Made by a program: the position numbers and the translations under genes. The notes beneath the pieces were generated by a model that did not search any database, was not told the origin of the DNA, and worked only from the letters and a program-made list of their open reading frames with translations. Shown here piece after piece: positions 8,971-17,447 of a stretch of 64,000 nt of DNA. This stretch comes from Acinetobacter bouvetii DSM 14964 = CIP 107468 (GTDB taxonomy: Bacteria > Pseudomonadota > Gammaproteobacteria > Pseudomonadales > Moraxellaceae), in the NCBI RefSeq assembly GCF_000368865.1, contig NZ_KB849727.1:310001-374000 (forward strand). Reading direction: 5' to 3'. How positions within the stretch are numbered: the stretch's first letter is position 1; each line of letters starts with the position of its first letter.

Positions 8971-9591
8971 ATGGATAGACTAAATGTTATTTCCAGTACG
9001 ATGATGCTCTGCTGTATTTCTTTTTCAGCCTATGCAACTGTAGGCGGCCCTCAATTTATTGAAGTGCTTGGTTTAGATCAAAAAGCTCAAAAAATATATG
9101 TTATGCGCCACTTTGAAGATGGCCGCGGCCGCCTGCCTCAGCTTTATTATTACCAATTAAATGCTCAGCAACCCAAACAATTAGTCTCCGTTAAATCACT
9201 TTACATCAATCCCAAAACAAACCGCATAGACTATGATCAAGACAGTACACTGTTTGATAAAGAAATTGCCAAAATTAAAACTCGGCTAGTCAAGCTTGTT
9301 CCAATTCACAACAGCAATGTTTCCATTCAATTAATCACTTCAATCAACGGCACAGCCAAAGCATGGTTTGACCCGCAAGAAACTATTGATAAATGGAGCT
9401 ACCAGTATTTAGTCAAAAGTCCAAAATACAGCAGTACCGTACAAACAGCAGTGAGCTATAAGGAAGGGCTTAAAATTTCAAAAACCTATAAAGTGCCCAA
9501 CCGGCCTTATATCTTTGTTACTGTACAATACCTAGGCATTCCCTTTGAACGCGGCTACAACATTGAAGACCCTGTTCTATTGGGGAAATAA
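8971..9591 (+). CDS. secreted hypothetical protein (206 residues)
   Basis: Family not recognised. The first 22 residues look like a Sec signal peptide (hydrophobic segment with cleavage near AYA-TVGG), so the protein is probably periplasmic or surface exposed. The mature part is beta-rich in appearance, rich in Tyr, Lys and Gln, and has no cysteine, so no disulfides. There is a GGATG ribosome binding site five bases before the ATG; an internal Met at residue 11 would give a shorter signal. It is followed by a terminator shared with the convergent prpC. Function unknown. Confidence 0.7.
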   Translation: MDRLNVISSTMMLCCISFSAYATVGGPQFIEVLGLDQKAQKIYVMRHFEDGRGRLPQLYYYQLNAQQPKQLVSVKSLYINPKTNRIDYDQDSTLFDKEIAKIKTRLVKLVPIHNSNVSIQLITSINGTAKAWFDPQETIDKWSYQYLVKSPKYSSTVQTAVSYKEGLKISKTYKVPNRPYIFVTVQYLGIPFERGYNIEDPVLLGK

Positions 9592-9596
9592 AAAAT

Positions 9597-9625
9597 TAAA
9601 AAAGCCTCCGAAGAGGCTCTTTTAA
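9597..9625. terminator. terminator between the secreted protein gene and prpC
   Basis: AAAAAGCCTC, loop CGAA, GAGGCTCTTTT. It lies between two convergent genes and can serve both. Confidence 0.75.
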
Positions 9626-9650
9626 TTATTCATGGGCGGTTAGTTCAAAA

Positions 9651-10787
9651 CTAGGCTGCTGAACGCTCTGCAATCGGCACCACTTTACGCAGTTCAGGAC
9701 CGGTATAATCCGCACTTGGACGGATAATGCGGTTGTCTGCACGCTGCTCCATCACATGCGCCGCCCAGCCGGTTACCCGGCTCATCACGAAGATGGGCGT
9801 GAACAGTTTGGTCGCAATGTCCATGAAGTGGTAAGCCGATGCATGGAAGAAGTCTGCATTGCAGAACAGTTTCTTCTCGCGCCACATCACTTCTTCACAG
9901 CGCACGGATACTGGATAAAGCACCGTATCGCCCACATCTTTGGCTAAGCGCTCTGACCAGATTTTGATGATGCCGTTGCGCGGATCATTGTCTTTATAGA
10001 TCGCATGGCCAAAGCCCATGATCTTTTCTTTACGTTCCAGCTTGCCCAGCATTTCACGTTCTGCTTCTTCAGGCGACGTCCAGTTTTCAATCATTTCCAT
10101 CGCCGCTTCATTCGCGCCGCCATGCAATGGACCGCGCAGTGAACCAATTGCACCGGTGATGCATGAATGCATATCGGATAAGGTGGATGCGCATACACGT
10201 GCGGTGAAGGTCGATGCGTTGAATTCATGCTCTGCATATAGAATCAGCGATACATTCATCACCTGCTCATGCAATTCATTTGGTTTTTCACCGCGTAGCA
10301 AATGCAGGAATTGCGCGCCGATAGAGTCATCATCGGTATTTTCTTCAATGCGCACGCCGTCATGGCTGAAGCGGTACCAGTAGCAGATGATCGCTGGCAG
10401 CGTTGCCAAAATGCGGTCTGCTGCGTCCTGCTGTTCTGCAAAGGATTGTTCTGTTTCTATGTTGCCGAGCATGGAAACGCCTGTGCGCATCACATCCATC
10501 GGGTGTGAATCCGCAGGAATGCGCTCTAACACTTCTTTGAGCGCTTGCGGCAATTGGCGCAGTGATTTCAGTTTTGCTTTATATGCAGCCAGCTGTTCTG
10601 CGGTTGGCAATTCACCAAAGAAAATCAGGTAAGCCACTTCTTCAAACTGGCAGTTCTCAGCCAAGTCTTGAACGTCATAGCCGCGGTACGTGAGGCCTGC
10701 ACCGCTTTTGCCTACAGTTGAAAGTGCGGTTTTTCCTGCCACTTGTCCGCGCAGGCCAGCGCCTGTGAGTACTTTTCCTTCAGCCAT
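9651..10787 (-). CDS. prpC: 2-methylcitrate synthase
   Basis: Condenses propionyl-CoA with oxaloacetate to 2-methylcitrate, the first step of the methylcitrate cycle for propionate. The 378-residue protein is a short citrate synthase-fold enzyme of PrpC type, with LTYRGYDVQDLAE near the start, the catalytic histidine regions GSLRGPLHGGANEAAM and GFGHAIYKDNDPR, and an aspartate in the HFMDIATKLF / MSRVTGWAAHV region. It lies 25 bases downstream of prpB in the same direction. Local GC is visibly higher than in neighbouring genes, which may reflect high expression or a different history. No acnD or prpF follows; the next gene is convergent. Confidence 0.95.
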   Translation of the reverse strand: MAEGKVLTGAGLRGQVAGKTALSTVGKSGAGLTYRGYDVQDLAENCQFEEVAYLIFFGELPTAEQLAAYKAKLKSLRQLPQALKEVLERIPADSHPMDVMRTGVSMLGNIETEQSFAEQQDAADRILATLPAIICYWYRFSHDGVRIEENTDDDSIGAQFLHLLRGEKPNELHEQVMNVSLILYAEHEFNASTFTARVCASTLSDMHSCITGAIGSLRGPLHGGANEAAMEMIENWTSPEEAEREMLGKLERKEKIMGFGHAIYKDNDPRNGIIKIWSERLAKDVGDTVLYPVSVRCEEVMWREKKLFCNADFFHASAYHFMDIATKLFTPIFVMSRVTGWAAHVMEQRADNRIIRPSADYTGPELRKVVPIAERSAA

Positions 10788-10812
10788 TTTTCAATTCTCC
10801 TTTTTGAATGAT

Positions 10813-11688
10813 TTATTTGAACAGTTTATCCAGCGTATTTTCAAAGGTGTGGTAATCGAGAAATTCATACAATTCTTTGCGCGGCTGCATTTTGTCCAGC
10901 ACATTCACTTGCGTGCCGTCTTTGCGGATCGAATGCATCACTTCCAGCGCAGCTTTCTGCATGGCGCGTGTCGCAGAGAGCGGATACAGCACCATTGAAA
11001 TGCCCTGTTCGCCCAGTTCATCTACCGTGTAATAAGGCGTGTCGCCAAACTCTGTGATGTTGGCCAAAACAGGCACGCCTACCGCATCGCAGACGGTTTT
11101 GTACATGGTGATGTCGGTCATGGCTTCAGCAAAAATGGCATCGGCGCCCGCTTCTACGCAGGCGCAGGCGCGGTCAATCACTGCCTGCAAGCCTTCTTTT
11201 TGCAGCGCATCGGTACGCGCCATCACCACAAAGTCTGAATCGGTTTTCGCATCTACCGCGGCTTTAATGCGGTCGACCATTTCCTGCTGCGTGACAATTT
11301 CTTTGTTGGGACGGTGGCCGCAGCGTTTCTGCGCCACTTGGTCTTCGATATGCACTGCCGCCGCGCCTGCAGCGATCATTTGCTTGACGCTGCGCGCGAT
11401 ATTGAATGCGCCGCCCCAGCCTGTATCGATGTCAACTAAAAGCGGCGTGTCTACACGTTCGGTAATGCGGCGGACGTCTTCAAGAACATTGTCCAAACTG
11501 GTCATGCCAAGGTCAGGCAAGCCATAAGAATAGTTCGCGACACCGGCGCCCGAAACATAAATCGCCTTATAGCCGGCCTGTTTGGCCATCATGGCTGCAT
11601 AAGCGTTGACTGTGCCGATAATTTGTAATGGTTTTTCCACTTCCAGTGCTTGTCTAAATCTTAAGCCTGCAGACGTTTGTTGTGTCAT
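10813..11688 (-). CDS. prpB: methylisocitrate lyase
   Basis: Cleaves 2-methylisocitrate to pyruvate and succinate, the last step of the methylcitrate cycle. The 291-residue TIM-barrel protein carries the PEP-mutase/isocitrate lyase signatures: [18 protein letters not shown], the metal-binding [23 protein letters not shown] with the KRCGH catalytic motif, and ARTDAL. The frame is open up to 11763, but the ATG at 11688 starts [11 protein letters not shown] as in the family and has AAAGGA seven bases upstream. It is the first gene of a prpB-prpC transcript, divergent from a TetR-family regulator 235 bases away. Like prpC it is more GC-rich than its surroundings. Confidence 0.95.
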   Translation of the reverse strand: MTQQTSAGLRFRQALEVEKPLQIIGTVNAYAAMMAKQAGYKAIYVSGAGVANYSYGLPDLGMTSLDNVLEDVRRITERVDTPLLVDIDTGWGGAFNIARSVKQMIAAGAAAVHIEDQVAQKRCGHRPNKEIVTQQEMVDRIKAAVDAKTDSDFVVMARTDALQKEGLQAVIDRACACVEAGADAIFAEAMTDITMYKTVCDAVGVPVLANITEFGDTPYYTVDELGEQGISMVLYPLSATRAMQKAALEVMHSIRKDGTQVNVLDKMQPRKELYEFLDYHTFENTLDKLFK

Positions 11689-11847
11689 ATTCCTTTCCAC
11701 AGTGGTCACTTTATTTATTGAGGCTTGAGTATAACCATAATTATTTCGCCCGCTATGACCCATTAGAATTATTACTCTAAAACTTTAGTCAAATATTTAT
11801 GAAATATATAATATTATTTCGTTACAGCATAATCATCTGGCGTACAC

Positions 11848-11859
11848 CTGTAATTACAG
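11848..11859. promoter_or_regulatory. perfect 12-base palindrome, candidate TetR operator
   Basis: CTGTAATTACAG is its own inverse complement. It lies in the divergent prpB-tetR spacer, about 20 bases before a TATAAT (11880-11885) that could be the -10 element of the regulator gene. Position suggests an operator for autoregulation. It is a single short palindrome in AT-rich DNA, so chance is possible. Confidence 0.35.
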
Positions 11860-11923
11860 AAACTTATTCAAAGCTTTGCTATAATTGAAGCAGTTTTTGC
11901 AGGCAGATAACATTATTCCCCAT

Positions 11924-12577
11924 ATGCACGATTTAGCTCAACTCGAACCTATCGCACGTGATTTACCGCAAACCAAACGTGGTCATGAACGTTGTTTTGC
12001 ACTCTTATTAAGTGCAAATGAGCTATTCGTAAAAAATGGTTATGAAGCAGTATCTTTAGATGACATCGTCAACCATGCCGGCGGCGGCTCCAAAGCCTCT
12101 ATCTACAAATATTTTGGCAACAAAGAAGGCTTATTTAAGGCCATTTGTGATTATCGGCGTGAACAATTTTATAAAGACATCAGTTTGGCATGCATGTCTG
12201 AACCTGAAGAATTGCGCAGCTATTTAATTCGAATTTTAAGCAATTTTTTAAAACATATTATTCAGCCAAAAAACATTGCCTTCATTCGCCTTGTCCTGAA
12301 TCAAACTCAAAAGGATTCAACTCTTGCACTATATATTCATGAAAATGGTGCAAAAATGATCCAAATGACAATTGCAAAAGCTCTGGCTAAAGCACATGAA
12401 GACGGTGATTTAAACTGTCCGCACCCCAACAATTCAGCAATGCTGTACTTTGGAATTCTTCGCGACTATGAATGGCGCATTATTTTAGGTGTTGACCTGG
12501 TCATAAATGAGCAAGAAGCGATCAATCACATCGAGTATTGCGTAGATCGATTCCTCGACGGTCATCAAAAGCCTTAG
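11924..12577 (+). CDS. TetR/AcrR-family transcriptional regulator
   Basis: A 217-residue one-component repressor. Residues about 25-70 form the TetR helix-turn-helix domain (ANELFVKNGYEAVSLDDIV, then GGSKASIYKYFGNKEGLFKAI with the characteristic YKYFGNKEGL). The C-terminal ligand domain is helical and resembles the AefR-like type. The longer frame begins with TTG at 11885; the ATG at 11924 is chosen. It is divergent from prpB-prpC, which makes control of that pair the simplest hypothesis, although prp loci are usually governed by GntR-family or sigma-54-dependent PrpR regulators. The ligand is unknown; a metabolite of propionate breakdown is a guess. It is followed by argF on the same strand, which has its own promoter. 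Confidence 0.85.
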   Translation: MHDLAQLEPIARDLPQTKRGHERCFALLLSANELFVKNGYEAVSLDDIVNHAGGGSKASIYKYFGNKEGLFKAICDYRREQFYKDISLACMSEPEELRSYLIRILSNFLKHIIQPKNIAFIRLVLNQTQKDSTLALYIHENGAKMIQMTIAKALAKAHEDGDLNCPHPNNSAMLYFGILRDYEWRIILGVDLVINEQEAINHIEYCVDRFLDGHQKP

Positions 12578-12582
12578 TTTTT

Positions 12583-12610
12583 TTGCAATTTTGCATATAT
12601 TTGGTATAGA
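12583..12610 (+). promoter_or_regulatory. candidate argF promoter
   Basis: TTGCAA (12583-12588), a 16-base spacer, then TATAGA (12605-12610). It begins a few bases after the tetR stop codon and about 80 bases before the argF start. In the leader, AACAAC and GTTGTT (12642-12658) form a six-base inverted repeat around TAATT followed by a T-rich run. Confidence 0.45.
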
Positions 12611-12691
12611 GTATTCGATTCTCCTTTTCTTTTAACCAACCAACAACTAATTGTTGTTTATTTTTGATTCAGCAATTATTGTGGAGTAATC

Positions 12692-13612
12692 ATGGCTCTG
12701 CGTCACTTTCTTACTTTACGCGATTTATCGACTTTAGAACTTAACCAAATTGTGCAGCGCGGAATAGAACTGAAGCGCAAACAGCACAACAATGAAGTAT
12801 TCCAGCCTTTCGTTGGTAAAGTAATGGGCATGATTTTTGAAAAATCAAGCACCCGTACCCGTGTATCGTTTGAAGCAGGCATGAGCCAGTTTGGCGGCAG
12901 CGCGATCTTTCTATCATCACGCGACACTCAGCTGGGCCGCGGCGAACCGATTGAGGATTCTGCACGCGTGATTTCAAGCATGCTTGATATTGTGATGATC
13001 CGTACTTTTGGCCACGATATTGTTGAGCGCTTTGCATCATATTCTACGGTTCCTGTGATCAATGCTTTGACTGATGACCACCACCCTTGCCAATTATTGG
13101 CAGACATTCAGACTTTTGTTGAACACCGCGGCTCAATCGAAGGAAAAACAGTGGCTTGGATTGGTGACGGCAACAATATGTGCAACTCATATATTGAAGC
13201 TGCTCATATGTGGGGCTTTAAATTAAAAATCGCTTCGCCTAAAGGCTATGAGCCTAAAGAACAGTTCCTCTCTGAATTTGCGCATTGCGTAGAACTCGTC
13301 AACTCAGCTGAAGATGCTGCGGTCAATGCAGATTTGATCGTCACTGACGTATGGGCAAGCATGGGCCAAGAAGAAGAGCAGAAAATCCGTGAAAAAGCTT
13401 TTGCAGAGTATCAAGTCAATGAACGCTTAATGGATTTGGCGCATTCAAATTGCTTATTTATGCACTGCCTGCCTGCTCACCGCGGCGAAGAAATTTCTGA
13501 AAACATGCTTGACCATAAAAATGCTGTGGTTTGGGATGAAGCGGAAAACCGCCTGCATGCGCAAAAAGCGCTAGTTGAATTCCTGATTAACGAAAATCTT
13601 AAAAAAGACTAA
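12692..13612 (+). CDS. argF: ornithine carbamoyltransferase
   Basis: Transfers the carbamoyl group of carbamoyl phosphate to ornithine, giving citrulline in arginine biosynthesis. The 306-residue protein shows the carbamoyl phosphate-binding STRTR at residues 53-57, [12 protein letters not shown] at about 130-141 and the ornithine-site [10 protein letters not shown] from residue 258. Length matches anabolic OTCases. GTGGAG lies about seven bases before the ATG. It has its own upstream promoter and a strong terminator after it, so it is monocistronic; argC is about 5.7 kb downstream on the other strand and not linked. Confidence 0.97.
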   Translation: MALRHFLTLRDLSTLELNQIVQRGIELKRKQHNNEVFQPFVGKVMGMIFEKSSTRTRVSFEAGMSQFGGSAIFLSSRDTQLGRGEPIEDSARVISSMLDIVMIRTFGHDIVERFASYSTVPVINALTDDHHPCQLLADIQTFVEHRGSIEGKTVAWIGDGNNMCNSYIEAAHMWGFKLKIASPKGYEPKEQFLSEFAHCVELVNSAEDAAVNADLIVTDVWASMGQEEEQKIREKAFAEYQVNERLMDLAHSNCLFMHCLPAHRGEEISENMLDHKNAVVWDEAENRLHAQKALVEFLINENLKKD

Positions 13613-13631
13613 GTTTTTACTCACATAAATG

Positions 13632-13655
13632 AAGCACCTTCGGGTGCTTTTTTTG
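13632..13655 (+). terminator. argF terminator
   Basis: AAGCACC, tetraloop TTCG, GGTGCTTTTTTT. Classic Rho-independent terminator 20 bases after the argF stop codon. Confidence 0.9.
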
Positions 13656-13702
13656 TTTTTGCATGCTTTAATAAAACCATAACTTTTATAAGTGATTTAA
13701 AA

Positions 13703-14176
13703 ATGGGTTTAAAAACTTTATTGCCTGGCTTGAGTGCTCTGGTTTTAATACCTGCCGCTGTTATGGCAACGCCAACCGAACTTGATCAATATTTAGTAAA
13801 CAAACAGATTTTAGACAGCCGTTACATGATTCAAAATGCCGCTGCATTAAATGAAATTTTAGATGCAATCAGTGATGAAGATTCACGCACACTTCCCTTT
13901 CAAATTGACCAAAATATGCTGATGGAAAAATATCAGATCAGCGCAAATCAAATGCAGGTAGAAGGCATTATTACAACATCAGATTTTACACAATTTGAAA
14001 AAAGCATAGGCATTAAAGACATTCAAAACATGCTGAAAAAGAATACTCTGCAAAATTGCCATTTGCTGTTTGAACATGAATTTCAGCGTAAAAATCCCTA
14101 TTCGGCCAACATGACGCTTTCTTCTGAGAAGCATGTATATCGATATTCCATCAAAAATAGTGAATGCAACTTTTAA
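13703..14176 (+). CDS. secreted hypothetical protein (157 residues)
   Basis: Family not recognised. Residues 1-22 form a Sec signal peptide (Lys4, hydrophobic core, cleavage near VMA-TPTE). The mature part is helical in appearance, with two cysteines (in LQNCHLL and near the C-terminal SECNF) that could form a disulfide in the periplasm. It lies between the argF terminator and another terminator, so it is its own transcription unit. Function unknown. Confidence 0.65.
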   Translation: MGLKTLLPGLSALVLIPAAVMATPTELDQYLVNKQILDSRYMIQNAAALNEILDAISDEDSRTLPFQIDQNMLMEKYQISANQMQVEGIITTSDFTQFEKSIGIKDIQNMLKKNTLQNCHLLFEHEFQRKNPYSANMTLSSEKHVYRYSIKNSECNF

Positions 14177-14199
14177 AAAATGCTATCCATGCCCAAAAT

Positions 14200-14234
14200 A
14201 AAGCCTCGGTTACTTCAGCAACTGAGGCTTTATA
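14200..14234. terminator. bidirectional terminator
   Basis: AAAGCCTCGGTT and AACTGAGGCTTT form a long stem around a short loop (one mismatch), between the secreted protein gene and the convergent YnfA-type gene. Confidence 0.8.
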
Positions 14235-14269
14235 CCTTTTAGCTCAAGACTGACCAGTTTACTTTAATA

Positions 14270-14623
14270 TTACCGGATCAAGCCCTGCGGCTGTAAAATA
14301 ATCACCGCAGCGCCAATCAATACTACTGCGCCGCCAACCAAGTCCCATCGAGTCAAGCTGATTTGATCCACAAAGCGCAGCCACATTAATGCGGAAAAAA
14401 TATAAATTCCGCCATAGGCTGCATAAATCCGCCCCGATGCGGCAGGATGCAATGTCAACAGCCAGACAAATACTGCCAGCGCCAATACTGTCGGCAGCCA
14501 CAGCCACTGGCTTCGCCCTTGATTCAGAATTAAATAGGGAAAATAGCAGCCCAGAATTTCCATCACAGCTGTAACAGCGAACAACAGGAAGGTTGTGATG
14601 ACTTTCGAAATTTGAATATCCAT
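14270..14623 (-). CDS. YnfA family (UPF0060) membrane protein
   Basis: A 117-residue protein with four hydrophobic segments, the size and layout of the small multidrug resistance superfamily. Strong family identity is visible: [15 protein letters not shown], then [22 protein letters not shown] and [10 protein letters not shown], all conserved with E. coli YnfA. YnfA has been linked to efflux of cationic compounds in Shigella; the role here is inferred from the family. It stands alone between terminators. The only oddity is a few extra residues at the N terminus before the family start (MDIQISK). Confidence 0.9.
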   Translation of the reverse strand: MDIQISKVITTFLLFAVTAVMEILGCYFPYLILNQGRSQWLWLPTVLALAVFVWLLTLHPAASGRIYAAYGGIYIFSALMWLRFVDQISLTRWDLVGGAVVLIGAAVIILQPQGLIR

Positions 14624-14685
14624 AACCAGTACTTAGCGACCCAACGGCATTTCAGCCAGAACTCATAAGATGTGAATGCAAAAAA

Positions 14686-14713
14686 ATAACCCGTGTTCGC
14701 CACGGGTTATTTT
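14686..14713 (-). terminator. clpA terminator
   Basis: AATAACCCGTG, loop of five, CACGGGTTATT with a T-run on the minus strand, 16 bases after the clpA stop codon. Confidence 0.85.
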
Positions 14714-14728
14714 CAAAAAGCCGTTATT

Positions 14729-17005
14729 TTAGGCAGGCTCAGCAGTTTGATCTTCAAACACTTCGAGTTTTAAGCCCACTGCTTTGCCGTTCTCTTTTTT
14801 CACAGAAACGGCAACATTGCCGCCATGCTCCGCCAACTCACCGAACAAGATCATTTCTGCAAGCGGTTTTTTCAAGTGCTCTTGAATTAAACGCTGCATT
14901 GGACGCGCGCCCATCAAACGGTCGTAACCGTTCTCGGCCATCCATTCACGCGCAGATTGATCCACTTCCAGAATGACTTTTTTATCATCTAATTGCGCTT
15001 GGAGCTCTGTTAAGAACTTATCCACGACATTTTCAATGACCGTTGTTGGCAAGGCTTTAAACTGAATCACGCTGTCTAGACGGTTGCGGAATTCAGGAGA
15101 GAATGCTTTTTTCATTGCATCCTGATTGTCTTTACTGTTGTCTTGTTCTTTAAAGCCAATGCTGACACGGGAAATGCTTTCTGCGCCAATATTGGTGGTC
15201 AGAACTAAAACCACATTGCGGAAATCAGATTTTCGGCCATTATTATCAGTCAATGAACCATGATCCATAATCTGCAGCAGTAAATTAAAGACATCCGGAT
15301 GCGCTTTTTCAATTTCATCCAGCAGCAATACGCAGTGCGGATTTTTATGAATCGCATCTGTCAGCAAACCGCCTTGATCAAAACCAACATAGCCTGGAGG
15401 CGCACCGATTAAGCGTGATACAGCATGACGCTCCATATATTCAGACATATCAAAACGCACAAGTTCCACACCCAGCAATTTCGCTAATTGCTTAGTGACT
15501 TCTGTTTTACCGACACCTGTTGGGCCGGCAAAAACAAAACTGCCGACCGGTTTGTCAGGAGATTTCAAGCCTGCACGTGAAAGCTTAATCGCAGAAGCCA
15601 GCGCTTCAATTGCTTCATCTTGGCCAAACACAACACGCTTCAAATCGCGTTCCAGATTTTCCAGAACAGTCTTATCATCTTTAGACACAGTCTTTGGCGG
15701 AATACGGGCAATTTTCGAGACGATATCCTCAATATTTTCTACCGTAATCAGCGTATCGTCCTGTTCTGCTTTTAATCGGCGCTGCGCACCCGCCTCATCA
15801 ATCACGTCGATGGCCTTATCAGGCAAGAAGCGGTCATTAATAAATTTTGCAGACAGCTCAACTGCTGAAACCAAGGCTAAATCATCATATTTCACGTGAT
15901 GAAAATCTTCAAATTTGGTTTTCAAACCGCGCAGAATATCAATCGTTTCTGAAATAGAAGGCTCATTCACATCAATTTTTTGGAATCGGCGTGATAAAGC
16001 ATGATCTTTTTCAAAGACTTGACGATATTCTTGAAATGTCGTCGAGCCAATGCAGCGCAACGTTCCATTTGCCAAAGCCGGTTTGATCAGATTCGAGGCA
16101 TCCATGGTGCTGCCCATGCTTGAGCCGGCACCAATAATCATATGAATTTCATCAATAAACAGTATTGCTTCCGGCTTTTTCTTCAAAGCATTCAGCAATT
16201 GTTTTAAGCGTTTTTCAAAATCGCCCCGATATTTTGTACCCGCCACCAATGCGCCAATATCCAAGCTGTAGACTTCTGCATTTTCTAGAGGTTTCGGCGC
16301 TTTGCCGTTCACAATTAGCCATGCTAACCCTTCAGCAATTGAGGTTTTGCCTACACCCGGATCACCCACCAGCAGCGGATTATTTTTACGGCGGCGGCAA
16401 AGAATTTGCGCAGCGCGTTCAATCTCTTTTTCACGACCAATCAACGGGTCAGTTTTACCCTTTTGAGCTTCCGCATTTAAATTGGTGGTATACAGCTCAA
16501 GCGGGCCAGCATTGGCCGAAGATGCGGTTTCACCATCCAGCTCTTCAATTTCCTCTTCCTGCGGCGCTTCGTCTTTGCGTGTGCCATGAGAAAGGTATTG
16601 GGTTAAAGTCAGTCGGTTAATTTGGTGGCGCTTCAGCAGGTACACTGCAAAAGAATCACGTTCTGAATACATTGCAACCAAAATATCCGCACCTTCTACA
16701 GTCCGGTCACTGCCGCTGGACTGCACATGAAAAATTGCGCGCTGCAATATGCGGTCAAAGCTTTCTGTAGGGTGCGGTGCTTGATCGCTGTTTTCACCAA
16801 GTTTAGGAGTATGCTGTTCTACGTATTCTTCAAGTTCTTTTCGAAGCAGGATAATGTCTGCGCCGCATGCTTTCAATGCATTCACAGCAGAGTCATTATC
16901 CAGTAAAGCCAATAATAAATGTTCTACCGTCAAAAACTCATGTCTCTTTTGACGAGCCATGCTGACAGCCAAACGTAATGATACTTCTAATTGACGACTG
17001 AGCAT
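14729..17005 (-). CDS. clpA: ATP-dependent Clp protease ATP-binding subunit ClpA
   Basis: AAA+ unfoldase that feeds substrates to ClpP, including N-degron proteins delivered by ClpS. The 758-residue protein has the Clp N-domain repeats (residues about 1-145), an acidic linker, a first AAA domain with Walker A GDPGVGKT (214-221) and Walker B LFIDEIH, and a second AAA domain with GPTGVGKT (about 495) and LLLDEIEKAHP. The ClpP-docking loop reads SIGF instead of the E. coli SIGL, a common variant. No middle coiled-coil, which separates it from ClpB. It starts nine bases after the clpS stop codon, so the two are co-transcribed. Confidence 0.97.
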   Translation of the reverse strand: MLSRQLEVSLRLAVSMARQKRHEFLTVEHLLLALLDNDSAVNALKACGADIILLRKELEEYVEQHTPKLGENSDQAPHPTESFDRILQRAIFHVQSSGSDRTVEGADILVAMYSERDSFAVYLLKRHQINRLTLTQYLSHGTRKDEAPQEEEIEELDGETASSANAGPLELYTTNLNAEAQKGKTDPLIGREKEIERAAQILCRRRKNNPLLVGDPGVGKTSIAEGLAWLIVNGKAPKPLENAEVYSLDIGALVAGTKYRGDFEKRLKQLLNALKKKPEAILFIDEIHMIIGAGSSMGSTMDASNLIKPALANGTLRCIGSTTFQEYRQVFEKDHALSRRFQKIDVNEPSISETIDILRGLKTKFEDFHHVKYDDLALVSAVELSAKFINDRFLPDKAIDVIDEAGAQRRLKAEQDDTLITVENIEDIVSKIARIPPKTVSKDDKTVLENLERDLKRVVFGQDEAIEALASAIKLSRAGLKSPDKPVGSFVFAGPTGVGKTEVTKQLAKLLGVELVRFDMSEYMERHAVSRLIGAPPGYVGFDQGGLLTDAIHKNPHCVLLLDEIEKAHPDVFNLLLQIMDHGSLTDNNGRKSDFRNVVLVLTTNIGAESISRVSIGFKEQDNSKDNQDAMKKAFSPEFRNRLDSVIQFKALPTTVIENVVDKFLTELQAQLDDKKVILEVDQSAREWMAENGYDRLMGARPMQRLIQEHLKKPLAEMILFGELAEHGGNVAVSVKKENGKAVGLKLEVFEDQTAEPA

Positions 17006-17014
17006 GCAACCCCC

Positions 17015-17428
17015 TTAATCTTTGGGCTCTATCTGACAAAGCAAAGGATGACCTTGTGACCGAGCGTAATTATTGACTTGATTTGCTTTCGTCTCCGCAA
17101 TGTCCCGCGGATAAACCCCTGCAACACCTTTTCCTTCATAATGTACAGTTAGCATTACTTGAGTGGCTTGGTCAAGATTCAAAGCAAAGTATTGTTGTAA
17201 AATTTCAATAACAAAGTCCATTGGGGTGTAATCATCGTTCATTAAAACAACAGCGTACATCGGCGGACGTTTTAATTCTGGACGCGCGGTCATGACTGTG
17301 GTGTCGGCATCCCCATCTTCATGCGTTTCATTGCCCAAGCGCGGGCTGATGTGCCAGTCCACTATTCCAGTTTGATAGAATGAGTCTTTCATGTCAGATA
17401 AACTAATTTGGCGCTTATTGCTTCGCAT
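17015..17428 (-). CDS. clpS: ClpA adaptor ClpS
   Basis: Recognises N-degron residues and hands substrates to ClpA. The 137-residue protein has a long N-terminal extension (about 55 residues) and then the ClpS core: PPMYAVVLMNDDYTPMDFVIEIL, with the NDDYTPM motif that forms the substrate pocket, followed by GVAGVYPRDIAETKANQV. E. coli ClpS is 106 residues, so the extension is longer than usual. The ATG at 17428 is kept; an internal Met at residue 13 (17392) has no ribosome binding site. It lies immediately upstream of clpA on the same strand, which confirms the assignment. Confidence 0.93.
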   Translation of the reverse strand: MRSNKRQISLSDMKDSFYQTGIVDWHISPRLGNETHEDGDADTTVMTARPELKRPPMYAVVLMNDDYTPMDFVIEILQQYFALNLDQATQVMLTVHYEGKGVAGVYPRDIAETKANQVNNYARSQGHPLLCQIEPKD

Positions 17429-17447
17429 ACGATTCTTGATTCACACT

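Noticed and set aside
9651..11688. prpBC as a horizontally acquired island
   Set aside because: Higher GC is visible, but there are no mobility genes, repeats or attachment sites; high expression could explain the composition.
11689..11763. Longer N terminus of prpB
   Set aside because: The added 25 residues do not fit PrpB, while the ATG at 11688 has a good ribosome binding site.
15495..15899. 134-codon plus-strand frame
   Set aside because: Antisense to the second AAA domain of clpA; no independent support.
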